A DNA stretch of 64,000 nt from Candidatus Tayloriibacteriota bacterium (GTDB lineage Bacteria; Patescibacteria; Paceibacteria; UBA9973; UBA6065): the NCBI GenBank assembly GCA_016215405.1, contig JACRJQ010000002.1, forward strand, positions 1-64,000, read 5' to 3'. Every line of letters begins with the position of its first letter. The first letter of the stretch is position 1. Below, one piece after another: positions 9,721-18,451 of this stretch. The notes beneath the pieces are model-generated. The model was given only the letters and a program-made list of their open reading frames with translations. It had not been told where the DNA came from and did not search any database. Made by a program: the position numbers and the translations under genes.

Positions 9721-11778
9721 ATGAGAACGCTCGCATCGATATTCTGTGTCGCTCTTTTGGCCGGAGCCTTTCCTATGCCGTCCCACGCCGCGACCATACT
9801 CAAACCACCCTCGAACCTAGACCTTGCCGGGTGGTGGACATTCGACGAGGGAACATCGACGACAGCCGGAGATTTTTCGGGACGCGGCAACACAGGAACC
9901 CTCGTCAACTTCGCATCGCCTGCGACGGCGTCTTCTGGGTGGTCGGAGCTCGGCAAGAGGGGCAGGGCGCTCTCGTTCGATGGGATCAATGATTACTTCA
10001 ACATCAATCAGCCGCCGGTGCAGACGAGCCCGAATCTCTTTACGATATCCGGCTGGATCAATCCCGGGAACCAGTATGCTAGATTCATAACCCCGCAGGC
10101 GAACGGAATAGATAACTGGGTGGGATACGACGCCGCCAACCAACGGCTCGAATTCTTCATCACAGAGATCGCTGACGTGAACAACAGAGGGCGCTACTCG
10201 GCCATGGGCTCGGTTCCGCTCAATAGATGGACTCACTTCGCTGTCTCTATAAACGACAAGTCGATCAAGATCTATATAAACGGAAGCCTAGATTCTTCGT
10301 ATACAGAGAGCATAAACGTAGGGGGATGGTCTGGCACATGGGTCATCGGTCAGAGAGGGAACAGCGCTGAGTGGTATCTCGGCAAGCTCGACGATCTCCG
10401 CGTCTACGCGGCAGAGCTCTCCCTCGCGCAGATATCGACTATCTATAAATCGACCGAGATCGTCCGCAACCTCCCGAACAACCTCGGGCTTGTAGGCTAC
10501 TGGCCTATGAACGAAGGGACATCGACCTTCGTCGGCGATTTCTCCGGTAGAGGGGCGCACGCGACCTTCTCCGGCGCGCCCCTATGGTCTGCGGGGAAAA
10601 GAGGCGGCGCTCTCGATTTCGACGGCACGGACGACTATCTCGTCACCCCTTTGTCTCGCAGCGACTATTCGTCGATCACAGTCGCTGCGTGGTTCAAATA
10701 CGAGGGCAGCGTATCGGATAGCTATCGGGCGATAGTAGCCGGACAGAGCGCGAATTTCTTTATAGGCAAGAATACAGGCAACGGCAACATAGGAGTCCAA
10801 GACGGCGCATATAACAGCGCCGTAGCAGTCGGTACGAACGCGTGGGATGGGAATTGGCACCACATCGCATACGCTTTTTCTGGTGGCACGGGAACGGTCT
10901 ATCTCGATGGCGCAAACGTCGGAAGCGGAGCGTTTGCGGGCGGCACGGGCGCCATATGGATAGGGCAGGAGAACGAAGGCGGTGGATATGATTTCAACGG
11001 AAAGATCGACGACGTGCGAGTCTATGGCAGAGCGCTCTCTGCCGAAGAGATAAAGGCTCTCTATGGTTCGAACGAGACCCTCGTGAACGCGCCTCAGGAT
11101 AAAAAGCTTACGGACGGGCTCGTCGGATACTGGACGTTCAACGGAAAGGACCTCGCCGGCACGGTCGCATCAGACGTGAGCGGGAGAGGGAATAGCGGAA
11201 CGCTTACGAACGGGCCCGTGCCTTCTATCGGAAAGGTCGGCCAGTCTCTGCAGTTCGATGGATCGAACGATTATGTCCAAGTGCCCTATTCGGCGGCTCT
11301 CGCCCCTACGAGCGCCGTCTCGTTCGGAACTTGGTTCAAGACGACCAATAAGACCCTTTCCCAAAAGATACTGTCGAAGACCGAATCGGGGGGATATGCG
11401 ATCGTCATAAACGAGGCAGTGGGCAGCTGCAATGGGACGTCTTTAGTGGGATTCGTGGGAGTCCTTGCTCCCGGAATGACGTATTTCGGAGCGTGCTATG
11501 ATCGCTCGAACATAACGGATAACCAATGGCATCACGTGATGACCACGTATGACGGAGAGACGGTCCTTCTCTACCTCGATGGCGCGCAGGTCGCCTCGAA
11601 CGCGACGCCGAGCGGCCCTATCACCTATAGCACGAACAACACGCTCTGTATCGGCACCGAGCCGTCAGCCACATGCGGGGTCACTCAATTCTTCTCTGGG
11701 AACATAGACGAGGCGAGGGTCTATAACAGAGCGCTCTCTGCGGCGGAGGTGAAGCAGCTCTACCTCATGGGCAAATAG
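9721..11778 (+). CDS. Secreted protein with three LamG/concanavalin A-like domains
   Basis: The start ATG is two bases after the stop of the giant protein, so the two are probably co-transcribed. Residues 1-23 look like a signal peptide (MRTLASIFCVALLAGAFPMP, then SHA). Three copies of a LamG-like fold follow, near residues 33-240, 262-455 and 470-680. Each begins with a GxWxFxEG or GYWxMNEG strand, contains SFDGxNDY or DFDGTDDY, and ends with IDDVRVYGRALS or similar. LamG domains usually bind carbohydrates or proteins outside the cell. No sortase motif or C-terminal membrane anchor is seen, so it is probably secreted or held by the neighbouring fibre. The same fold recurs in the pilin-like protein at 30.2-31.0 kb. 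The ligand is unknown. Confidence 0.85.
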   Translation: MRTLASIFCVALLAGAFPMPSHAATILKPPSNLDLAGWWTFDEGTSTTAGDFSGRGNTGTLVNFASPATASSGWSELGKRGRALSFDGINDYFNINQPPVQTSPNLFTISGWINPGNQYARFITPQANGIDNWVGYDAANQRLEFFITEIADVNNRGRYSAMGSVPLNRWTHFAVSINDKSIKIYINGSLDSSYTESINVGGWSGTWVIGQRGNSAEWYLGKLDDLRVYAAELSLAQISTIYKSTEIVRNLPNNLGLVGYWPMNEGTSTFVGDFSGRGAHATFSGAPLWSAGKRGGALDFDGTDDYLVTPLSRSDYSSITVAAWFKYEGSVSDSYRAIVAGQSANFFIGKNTGNGNIGVQDGAYNSAVAVGTNAWDGNWHHIAYAFSGGTGTVYLDGANVGSGAFAGGTGAIWIGQENEGGGYDFNGKIDDVRVYGRALSAEEIKALYGSNETLVNAPQDKKLTDGLVGYWTFNGKDLAGTVASDVSGRGNSGTLTNGPVPSIGKVGQSLQFDGSNDYVQVPYSAALAPTSAVSFGTWFKTTNKTLSQKILSKTESGGYAIVINEAVGSCNGTSLVGFVGVLAPGMTYFGACYDRSNITDNQWHHVMTTYDGETVLLYLDGAQVASNATPSGPITYSTNNTLCIGTEPSATCGVTQFFSGNIDEARVYNRALSAAEVKQLYLMGK

Positions 11779-11812
11779 AGGGTGGTATAATAAGGACATA
11801 AATCTTAAAACC

Positions 11813-12853
11813 ATGTTCCAAAAGAAAAAGATCCGCGTAGCGATTAACGGGTTCGGGCGCATCGGCCGCGCTTTCCTTAAGGTCGCGCGGGAAAGGGAAG
11901 AGATAGAGGTCGTCGCCGTGAACGATCTCGGAGACATAAAGAACATGGCGTACCTTCTCAAGTACGATACCGTCTACAGGGCATCGCCTTTCGCCGTCGA
12001 AGCGATCGAAGGGAGCGACCCATATCTCCTCATAGAGGATCAAAAGGTACTCTTCCTCTCGCAGAGGGATCCCCTTCAGCTCCCATGGAAGAAGCTCAAC
12101 ATTGACGTTGTCGTCGAATCGACAGGCCTCTTCGCCGCATTCGAAAAGGCGAAAGTGCACCTCGACGCGGGCGCGAGGAGGGTGGTTATTTCCGCCCCTT
12201 CGAAGGGCGATGGCACGGTCCCAGGCGAGACGGTCCTCATGGGCCTTAACGAGGAAAAGCTCAAGAACTGCCCGATAACTTCTAACGCATCCTGCACGAC
12301 GAACGCGGGCTCGCCCCTTCTCGCTATCCTCGATGAAGCTATCGGCATAGAAAAGGCGGTTCTCAACACCGTGCACGGATATACGGCGAGCCAGGGAATA
12401 GTCGACGGTCCGAACAAGAAAGATTTCCGAGAGGGGAGAGCTGCCGCGATGAATATCGTCCCTTCAACGACTGGCGCTGCGATAGCGACGACCAAGGCTC
12501 TCCCACAGCTCAAAGATAAATTCGACGGCATCTCTATCCGAGTTCCTGTAGTCGCGGGCTCGGTCGTGGATATCACCTTTATCGCGAAAAGGCCGACTAC
12601 GGTCGAAGAGGTCAATATCGCGCTCAAGAAGGCGTCCGGCACGCCTCGGTGGAAGGATATCTTCGCTGTCACCGAAGAGGAGCTCGTCTCGTCCGATATC
12701 CTCGGCTCTAAATACGCTTCGATCGCAGACCTCAAATTCACCCGTGTGGTAGGGGGAAACCTCGTAAAGGTCCTCGGTTGGTACGACAACGAAATGGGGT
12801 ATACCTACACGCTCGTAAACCACGTGATAAAGGCGGGGCAGCTAGGGCTATAA
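11813..12853 (+). CDS. gap: Glyceraldehyde-3-phosphate dehydrogenase
   Basis: This 346-residue protein should oxidise and phosphorylate glyceraldehyde-3-phosphate with NAD in the cytoplasm. The Rossmann motif INGFGRIGR is at the N-terminus, the catalytic cysteine sits in SNASCTTN near residue 160, and the C-terminus has the WYDNEMGY signature. Length is normal for the family. It is the first gene of an operon with rpiB, rpe and split transketolase, so glyceraldehyde-3-phosphate made by transketolase and Rpe chemistry can enter lower glycolysis directly. A TATAAT at 11786-11791 lies 21 bases before the ATG, which gives it its own promoter behind the LamG gene. Confidence 0.96.
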   Translation: MFQKKKIRVAINGFGRIGRAFLKVAREREEIEVVAVNDLGDIKNMAYLLKYDTVYRASPFAVEAIEGSDPYLLIEDQKVLFLSQRDPLQLPWKKLNIDVVVESTGLFAAFEKAKVHLDAGARRVVISAPSKGDGTVPGETVLMGLNEEKLKNCPITSNASCTTNAGSPLLAILDEAIGIEKAVLNTVHGYTASQGIVDGPNKKDFREGRAAAMNIVPSTTGAAIATTKALPQLKDKFDGISIRVPVVAGSVVDITFIAKRPTTVEEVNIALKKASGTPRWKDIFAVTEEELVSSDILGSKYASIADLKFTRVVGGNLVKVLGWYDNEMGYTYTLVNHVIKAGQLGL

Positions 12854-12860
12854 TCAATCT

Positions 12861-13316
12861 ATGAAAATCTTCATCGCATCTGATCATGCCGGATTCGACC
12901 TCAAAGGGACGCTCGCCGAGCGCCTGGCTGTGGCAGGACACGAGGTCATAGACCTGGGGCCGAAGACATTCGTGCCTGAAGACGACTATCCGGACTATAT
13001 CTCCCTCGTGGCCAAAGAGATCTCGCGCGAGCCTTCTCTCGCCAGAGGTATCGTCATAGGAGGATCGGGACAGGGCGAGGCGATGTGCGCGAATAAGTTC
13101 TACGGAGTGCGCGCGGCGGTCTACTACGGCGGGAATACCGACATCGTGAGGCTCTCACGAGAGCACAACGACGCGAATGTCCTCTCGCTCGGCGCGAGGT
13201 TCATGTCCTCGAACGACGCTATCAATGCCGTGACGTTGTGGCTCAAGACGCCTTTCTCCGGAGACGAGAGGCATAAGAGGCGCCTCCAGAAGCTCTATAA
13301 CATCGCTCACCTCTAA
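12861..13316 (+). CDS. rpiB: Ribose-5-phosphate isomerase B
   Basis: This 151-residue RpiB/LacAB-family protein should interconvert ribose-5-phosphate and ribulose-5-phosphate. The N-terminal IASDHAGFDLK motif and the phosphate-binding GGSGQGEAMCANK are visible. The latter resembles the actinobacterial subtype, in which a Glu replaces the catalytic Cys of E. coli RpiB (family knowledge). It starts 7 bases after gap. A TATAAT at 12849-12854 overlaps the gap stop codon and sits 6 bases before the ATG, so an internal leaderless promoter is likely as well as read-through. Its stop codon abuts the rpe start. Confidence 0.94.
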   Translation: MKIFIASDHAGFDLKGTLAERLAVAGHEVIDLGPKTFVPEDDYPDYISLVAKEISREPSLARGIVIGGSGQGEAMCANKFYGVRAAVYYGGNTDIVRLSREHNDANVLSLGARFMSSNDAINAVTLWLKTPFSGDERHKRRLQKLYNIAHL

Positions 13317-14027
13317 ATGGCCGAGATAATCCCAGCGATACTTCCGAAATCCTACGACGAGCTCGTCGAGAAGATCGGCCTTGCCGCCGGCTACGCTCCG
13401 GTCATTCAGATAGACGTCTGCGACGGAGGATACGTGCCGAACCGCACATGGCCTTACCTCAAAGGAACAGCGCCCGAGAGCGATCAGATATTCTCCGCGA
13501 TCGTGAGCCAGGAATCGGCCTTTCCTCACTGGGAAGAGACGGATTTCGAATTCGATCTCATGGTCCGCGGGGCGTTCGAGAAGATCCCGGACTTCATCTC
13601 TGCCGGAGCGTCACGCATCATCGTCCACAAGGGAAGCGTGAGCGACGCGGAGCTTTCGAGCATCCTCAAGGACTACGGCAAGGAGTCCGAGGAGCTCGGT
13701 CCCTTCGGCGTCGCTTTGGGCATCGCTCTCATGCCGGGTGATTCCCCAGAGGCTATAAAGGATATCGTCTCGAGGGTCCATTTCGTCCAGGTCATGGGGA
13801 TAGAGAAAATCGGCTATCAAGGCCAAGCCATGAGCCAGAGGGCTGTAGAGCTCGTCAGGGCTCTCAAGGCGACGTATCCAGGCCTACCGGTGTCGGTCGA
13901 CGGGGGAGTCAATCAGGAGACAGCCCCGCTCCTTATAGAGGCGGGCGCGGACAGGCTCGTTGTGGGTAGTGCACTCTTCGGAGCCGACGATTTTATTGGT
14001 ACACTAGAGGAGTTCAAAGCCCTCTAA
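13317..14027 (+). CDS. rpe: Ribulose-phosphate 3-epimerase family protein
   Basis: This 236-residue TIM-barrel protein should convert ribulose-5-phosphate to xylulose-5-phosphate. The visible motifs are PAILPKSYDEL, IDVCDGGYVPN (usual form DVMDGxFVPN), VHKGS, the SVDGGVNQETAP phosphate loop and DRLVVGSALF. It is somewhat divergent and slightly longer than typical Rpe (about 220 residues). The ATG follows the rpiB stop with no gap, so translation is probably coupled. The neighbours supply and consume its substrate and product, which supports the assignment over other epimerase-fold families. Confidence 0.88.
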   Translation: MAEIIPAILPKSYDELVEKIGLAAGYAPVIQIDVCDGGYVPNRTWPYLKGTAPESDQIFSAIVSQESAFPHWEETDFEFDLMVRGAFEKIPDFISAGASRIIVHKGSVSDAELSSILKDYGKESEELGPFGVALGIALMPGDSPEAIKDIVSRVHFVQVMGIEKIGYQGQAMSQRAVELVRALKATYPGLPVSVDGGVNQETAPLLIEAGADRLVVGSALFGADDFIGTLEEFKAL

Positions 14028-14028
14028 C

Positions 14029-14895
14029 ATGCCTCTTACAGCGCAAAAAGTAAAAGACCTCGAGCTTAAGGCGAACGCCATCCGCGAATCGATCATCGAG
14101 ATGCTCGTCGCGGCCGGTTCGGGCCACACCGCGGGACCCCTCGGCATGGCCGATATATTTACGGCGCTTTTCTTTAATACCCTTCGGCACGACCCGAAAA
14201 AGTCGGAATGGCCTCACCGCGACCGCGTGGTGCTCTCGAACGGCCACATAGCGCCCGTCCTCTACGCCACCATGGCTCACGCCGGATATCTTCCTGTCGA
14301 GGAGCTGAAGTCGCTCCGCAAGTTCGGCTCTCGTTTGCAGGGCCATCCTCACCGTGAGTTTTTGCCAGCCCTCGAGACTTCATCCGGGCCTCTCGGGTCC
14401 GGCCTTTCTCAGGCTGTCGGAATGGCGCTCGCGGACAGGATCGATAACGGCAAATCGACTGAAAAGAGGATCTATTGCCTCATGTCCGACGGAGAGCACA
14501 ACGAGGGAAATACGTGGGAGGCTATCCTTCTCGCGGGCAAGGAGAAGCTCAATAATCTCGTCGCGGTGATCGATCGGAACAATATCCAGATAGACGGATA
14601 CACCGAGGACGTGATGCCCCTCGAGCCTTTCGCGAACAAGTACATCACGTTCAACTGGCACGTGATAGAGATCGACGGCCACGATATGGCCGAGATCGTC
14701 GACGCGTTCGATAGGGCGAAGGCGGTGTTCGAAAAGCCGACGGTCATCATCGCCCATACGATTCCAGGCAAGGGCGTCAAAGACTTCGAGAGGAAATACG
14801 AATGGCACGGCAAGCCGCCGAAAAAGGAGGAGGCAGAAGCCGCTCTCAAGGAGCTTAGGACCCTCGAGGGGAGGATAAGGAGCGAACATGAATAG
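14029..14895 (+). CDS. tktA: Transketolase, N-terminal (thiamine diphosphate-binding) subunit
   Basis: This 288-residue protein matches the N-terminal half of transketolase. Near the start is SGHTAGPLGMADIFTALF. The GSLSQ-type motif is SGPLGSGLSQAVGMALADR. The thiamine diphosphate/Mg motif is GDG-like SDGEHNEGNTWEAI with NRNNIQIDG, and PGKGVKDFE is near the end. The C-terminal half is a separate gene 250 bases downstream, so this is the split transketolase seen in many archaea, Firmicutes and CPR bacteria. It starts one base after rpe and overlaps the next small gene by 8 bases. The two subunits should form the active enzyme. Confidence 0.94.
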   Translation: MPLTAQKVKDLELKANAIRESIIEMLVAAGSGHTAGPLGMADIFTALFFNTLRHDPKKSEWPHRDRVVLSNGHIAPVLYATMAHAGYLPVEELKSLRKFGSRLQGHPHREFLPALETSSGPLGSGLSQAVGMALADRIDNGKSTEKRIYCLMSDGEHNEGNTWEAILLAGKEKLNNLVAVIDRNNIQIDGYTEDVMPLEPFANKYITFNWHVIEIDGHDMAEIVDAFDRAKAVFEKPTVIIAHTIPGKGVKDFERKYEWHGKPPKKEEAEAALKELRTLEGRIRSEHE

Positions 14896-15148
14896 CATGG
14901 ATACGCCAAAGAAGAATATAGCGATAGAGATATTCGGCTGGTACGGGGCGATAGGGCTTCTCTCGGCCTACGCGCTCTCGAGCTTCGGGGTGTTCTCGCC
15001 TGAGGGCGTTTGGTATCAGATCCTCAATGTGACGGCCGCCTTGGGCATAGTCTTTGTCTCTTTTTACAAGAAAGCGTATCAGCCCGGGACGCTCAACATC
15101 GTCTGGGCCGCGATCGGGCTCGTCGCGCTAGCTAAAGCACTTCTATGA
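14888..15148 (+). CDS. Small membrane protein, CBU_0592-like
   Basis: This 86-residue protein has three predicted membrane segments (around FGWYGAIGLLSAYALSSFG, ILNVTAALGIVFVSFY and LNIVWAAIGLVALAKALL). The pattern GxxLLSAYAL...YQILNVxxAxG...NxVWAxIGL resembles the CBU_0592 family of small membrane proteins of unknown function. It overlaps tktA by 8 bases and tktC by 4, so it sits inside the split transketolase pair. A second ATG four codons in (MDTPKK) is an alternative start. The position suggests co-expression with sugar-phosphate enzymes, but no function can be read from the sequence. Confidence 0.75.
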   Translation: MNSMDTPKKNIAIEIFGWYGAIGLLSAYALSSFGVFSPEGVWYQILNVTAALGIVFVSFYKKAYQPGTLNIVWAAIGLVALAKALL

Positions 15149-16143
15149 TATCTCCCTCACAAAAGCTCAATCCCAAGATATTCGATAAGGACGTCGAGCA
15201 GGTCCCGGTGCGAAAGGGCTTTGGCGACGGACTTCTCCTCGCTGGCGAGAGGGATGGGAGGGTCGTCGGTCTCTGCGCGGACCTCACCGAGTCGACCCAG
15301 ATGCATCTTTTCAAGGAGCGTTTCCCGAATCGCTTCATCGAGATCGGAGTCGCGGAGCAGAATCTCGTTACCGTAGCGTCGGGCATGGCGGCGATGGGGA
15401 AGGTGCCGTTCTGTTCGTCTTACGCGATGTTCAGTCCTGGCCGCTGTTGGGAGCAGATCCGTACTACGATCGCGTACAACGATCGTCCTGTCATCGTCGT
15501 GGGCTCCCATGCCGGGGTCTCTGTGGGACCTGACGGAGGAACTCATCAGGCCATAGAGGACATCGCTCTCATGCGGGTCATACCGAACATGACGGTAGTA
15601 TCCCCGTGCGATTGCATCGAGGCGAAAAAAGCCACTCTCGCTCTGGCGGAGCTCGGCAAGCCCGCCTATATACGCCTTATACGCGATAAAACGCCCGTTA
15701 TAACGACGGAAGAGTCGCCTTTCGAGCTCGGTAAGTCTCAGGTGCTCTTCTCGCCTATAGCAGGGAAGCCCGACGCTGCCATCATCGCGACCGGCGCTCT
15801 CGTACACAACGCCCTGGTCGCCGCCAAAGAATTGGAAAAGGAAAAGATCGGAGTGACGGTGGTCAATCTCTCGACGATAAAGCCTCTCGACGAATCGGGC
15901 GTCGTTCGCGCCGCAAAGGAGTCGGGGGCAGTGGTGACTGTAGAGGAACACCAGAGGGCGGGCGGCATGGGGTCTGCCGTTGCCGAGCTTCTCGCCCGAA
16001 AGAACCCCGTACCTATGGAATTCCTCGGGGTCGACGATAGGTTCGGGCAGTCGGGTACTCCTGCGGAGCTCGTCGCGCACTACGGCATGGGCGTAAGCGA
16101 CATAAAAGAGGCGGTGAAGAGGGTCATACAGAGAAAAAGATGA
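15145..16143 (+). CDS. tktB: Transketolase, C-terminal (pyrimidine-binding and regulatory) subunit
   Basis: This 332-residue protein is the second half of the split transketolase. It carries the PYR domain with the catalytic-type Glu motif RFIEIGVAEQNLVTVASGMA, the SHAGVSVGPDGGTHQ loop, and a C-terminal transketolase domain with EEHQRAGGMGSAVAE and DRFGQSG. It should pair with the 14029-14895 product to transfer two-carbon units between ketose and aldose phosphates. The start overlaps the stop of the small membrane protein (ATGA). The product end overlaps the histidine kinase start in the same way. A 1-deoxyxylulose-5-phosphate synthase is less likely because of the split and the context. Confidence 0.93.
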   Translation: MISPSQKLNPKIFDKDVEQVPVRKGFGDGLLLAGERDGRVVGLCADLTESTQMHLFKERFPNRFIEIGVAEQNLVTVASGMAAMGKVPFCSSYAMFSPGRCWEQIRTTIAYNDRPVIVVGSHAGVSVGPDGGTHQAIEDIALMRVIPNMTVVSPCDCIEAKKATLALAELGKPAYIRLIRDKTPVITTEESPFELGKSQVLFSPIAGKPDAAIIATGALVHNALVAAKELEKEKIGVTVVNLSTIKPLDESGVVRAAKESGAVVTVEEHQRAGGMGSAVAELLARKNPVPMEFLGVDDRFGQSGTPAELVAHYGMGVSDIKEAVKRVIQRKR

Positions 16144-17726
16144 TATCGACGCTCGCCAATAACCTCCCTCTGCTTACGACCGTGATGGCCTACGCGTTCT
16201 TCTTTTTAGTGACCGCGCTCTTCGGCCTGTGGGTATATCTGAAGAGCTCGAGGAAGACCTCGCATGTGATGTTCCTCCTCATGTGCCTCTCCGTCGGCGT
16301 CTATCAGATAATCCATGTGATGGGGGTAACCGTCATCGATTCCTCGGCCTCCACGGACATCCTTCGCACGAGCTATTTCGGCCTCTTCTTCGTGGTCTTC
16401 GGCATCCATTGGATAGCGGCCACCGTCGATCGGGAGAGAGAGCATCGGATGACCGTCATCGTCGCATATGTCGCGGGCGCCGCGCTGGCCGCGTTCTACG
16501 CCCTTTTTCCCGGAGCGTTCCTTGCCGACTCTACGCCCAAGCTCTACTTTCCGAACTATTACTCTGCGGGACCGTATCTCTGGCTCTTGCCCGTCTTCTT
16601 TACCTTAGGCTTTCTCGCCATAATGAGGATGCTTCTGCATTCCTATAGGGTCGCAGAGGTCGCCCACAGGAATAGGATCGCCTACTACATCGCCGCCATG
16701 GTAGTGAGCTATCCGTTAGGCTCCTTGGGCTTCTTTCTCGCGTACGGTATCGAATTCGATCCGATTTGGTCGGCTCTCTGGGGTTTCTTCATCGCCCCTT
16801 TGGCATACGGGATCCTTCGATACGACATCATGGATATAAAGGCGGCTGCGAGGAAGGCCTTGGCCTATACCGCCTTCGTCGCGGGTACCGGGCTTTTCAT
16901 ATTAGGAACCAACGTGGGGGAGAGATTCCTCGCTCATGCCTATCCTGCTATCCCTGGGTGGGCGGTGCCTCTCGGCTCCTCTCTGGCTATCGTGCTCTTC
17001 GCCGGCTTCGTCTGGGAGAGGATGCGGGATATAGAGAGCCTCAAGTACGAGTTCATCAACGTCGTGACTCACAAATTCAGAACGCCCCTTACGCGCATCA
17101 AATGGGCTTCGGAGATCATAAAGAGGCACGCGCAAAAGGACGAGGACCAGAAGATGGCCGTCTCCGAGATAGAGAACGCGAACGAGCACCTCGTCGTGCT
17201 CACCGACATGCTCATCAACCTGCGCCGCGCGAGCGAATCGGCCTTTCAATACGAGTTCGAGTCCCTCGATGTCTGCTCGGTGGTGAGCCAGGCGGTAAAG
17301 AACATGAAAAGGCACATGGACGACAAGAAAATGCATTTCTCGCTCTCTTGCCCCGAGACACCTGCGCTCGCGAGCATCGATAAGCGCAGGATGCTGTTCG
17401 CGCTCCAGATAATCGTGGAGAACGCCATAGCGTATACTCCAGCAGGAGGCGCTATCTCGATAGGGGTCTCGAACGACAGCGCCTCTGCCTACGTCGCGAT
17501 AAAAGATACCGGTATCGGGATAGCCAAAGAGGATATGCCTCGGCTCTTTAGCAAGTTCTGGAGGAGCAAGGAGGCAAAAGCGATCGATACGGAAGGGATG
17601 GGCATCGGGCTTTTCATGGCGAAATCGATAATCGAGAGGCACAACGGGGAAGTCAGCGCGGAGTCTGAAGGGCTCGGAAAGGGAGCAGCGTTCACGGTAA
17701 AGCTCCCTCTCGCTTCGAGGGAATAG
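16140..17726 (+). CDS. Membrane sensor histidine kinase
   Basis: This 528-residue protein has about eight predicted membrane helices in residues 1-285, resembling the 7TM N-terminal region of bacterial kinases. A dimerisation domain follows with an H-box NVVTHKFRTPLTRIKW (His near residue 312), then a HATPase domain with IIVENAIAYTP (N-box), DTGIGIAKEDM (G1) and GMGIGLFMAKSI (G2). It should phosphorylate itself on His and then a response regulator. No regulator is encoded nearby. It overlaps the transketolase stop (ATGA), so it is translated with the sugar-phosphate operon, an unusual partner. A second kinase of similar design sits at the right edge of the window. Confidence 0.93.
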   Translation: MISTLANNLPLLTTVMAYAFFFLVTALFGLWVYLKSSRKTSHVMFLLMCLSVGVYQIIHVMGVTVIDSSASTDILRTSYFGLFFVVFGIHWIAATVDREREHRMTVIVAYVAGAALAAFYALFPGAFLADSTPKLYFPNYYSAGPYLWLLPVFFTLGFLAIMRMLLHSYRVAEVAHRNRIAYYIAAMVVSYPLGSLGFFLAYGIEFDPIWSALWGFFIAPLAYGILRYDIMDIKAAARKALAYTAFVAGTGLFILGTNVGERFLAHAYPAIPGWAVPLGSSLAIVLFAGFVWERMRDIESLKYEFINVVTHKFRTPLTRIKWASEIIKRHAQKDEDQKMAVSEIENANEHLVVLTDMLINLRRASESAFQYEFESLDVCSVVSQAVKNMKRHMDDKKMHFSLSCPETPALASIDKRRMLFALQIIVENAIAYTPAGGAISIGVSNDSASAYVAIKDTGIGIAKEDMPRLFSKFWRSKEAKAIDTEGMGIGLFMAKSIIERHNGEVSAESEGLGKGAAFTVKLPLASRE

Positions 17727-17749
17727 CTTTATATAAAAAAGCGGATAAG

Positions 17750-17773
17750 GCCGCGCCGTAAGGCGCGGCTTTT
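17750..17773. terminator. Bidirectional intrinsic terminator between histidine kinase and recR
   Basis: An 8-bp GC stem (GCCGCGCC, loop GTAA, GGCGCGGC) is followed by TTTT on the plus strand and by a T-rich tract on the minus strand (CTTATCCGCTTTTTT). It lies between convergent genes and overlaps the last bases of recR. Confidence 0.85.
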
Positions 17774-18404
17774 ACATCATCGTCTCCTGTCTGCGTCCGA
17801 GGAGGGCGTTCTTTATCGTCTCAGCGTCCGAATATTCGAGCTCAGTGCCCGTAGAGAGCCCGCGTCCGAGAATCGAAACTTTGAGCTTGTAAGCCCTTAC
17901 GAGAGGGGATATGAATTGCTCGACATATTCGCGGGTGTTCTCGCCTTCGCTATTGAGGGAGAGAGCGAGGATTATCTCTTTGAGCCCCTTTTTCGCGCGC
18001 GCTTCGATCGCAAGGACTAGCTCCTTCGCGCGGATCTTCGTCTCAGGCTCCTTTTCTACCAGAGAGAGCGTGTTGCCGAGGACGAAATAGTAGCCTCTGT
18101 AGACGCGGCTCTTCTCGACGGCGTCGAGGTCGACGTCCTTTGCCACGATCATAAGCGATTCTTGGTCGCGGTTCGGGTCTTTGCAGGTCGAGCAGGCATG
18201 AGCGGCGAGGCCCTTGCTGTCGAAGTAGCGATAGCAGGACGAGCATATGGTCACTCGCGACGCGAGTTCGGAGACCTCTTTCGCGAGAGCCTCGCGAAAA
18301 GCGTCGGACGTTCCCAAGAGGAAGTAGACGAATCGCTTCGCCTGGCGCGGGCCGATGCCAGGAAACTGTTTGAATAGGTCGTGGAGGCGGTTGAGGTGGT
18401 CCAT
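17772..18404 (-). CDS. recR: Recombination protein RecR
   Basis: This protein of about 210 residues has the RecR layout. An N-terminal helix-hairpin-helix (LFKQFPGIGPRQAKRFVYF) is followed by a zinc motif (CSSC...CSTC), a Toprim segment (SLMIVAKDVDLDAVEKS...YRGYYFVLGN) and a conserved C-terminus (LGRGLSTGTELEYSDAETIKNAL). RecR loads RecA with RecO/RecF at gaps. I chose the ATG at 18404 (MDHLNRL) over one six codons upstream, because MDHLNRL is the normal family start and a TATTAT hexamer lies 8 bases before it, as for many genes here. It is transcribed after dnaB on the same strand. Confidence 0.92.
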   Translation of the reverse strand: MDHLNRLHDLFKQFPGIGPRQAKRFVYFLLGTSDAFREALAKEVSELASRVTICSSCYRYFDSKGLAAHACSTCKDPNRDQESLMIVAKDVDLDAVEKSRVYRGYYFVLGNTLSLVEKEPETKIRAKELVLAIEARAKKGLKEIILALSLNSEGENTREYVEQFISPLVRAYKLKVSILGRGLSTGTELEYSDAETIKNALLGRRQETMM

Positions 18405-18451
18405 GCCTTCCAATAATAGCAAATTTAGAGAAGCCTACGAAGAGCGTGCGG

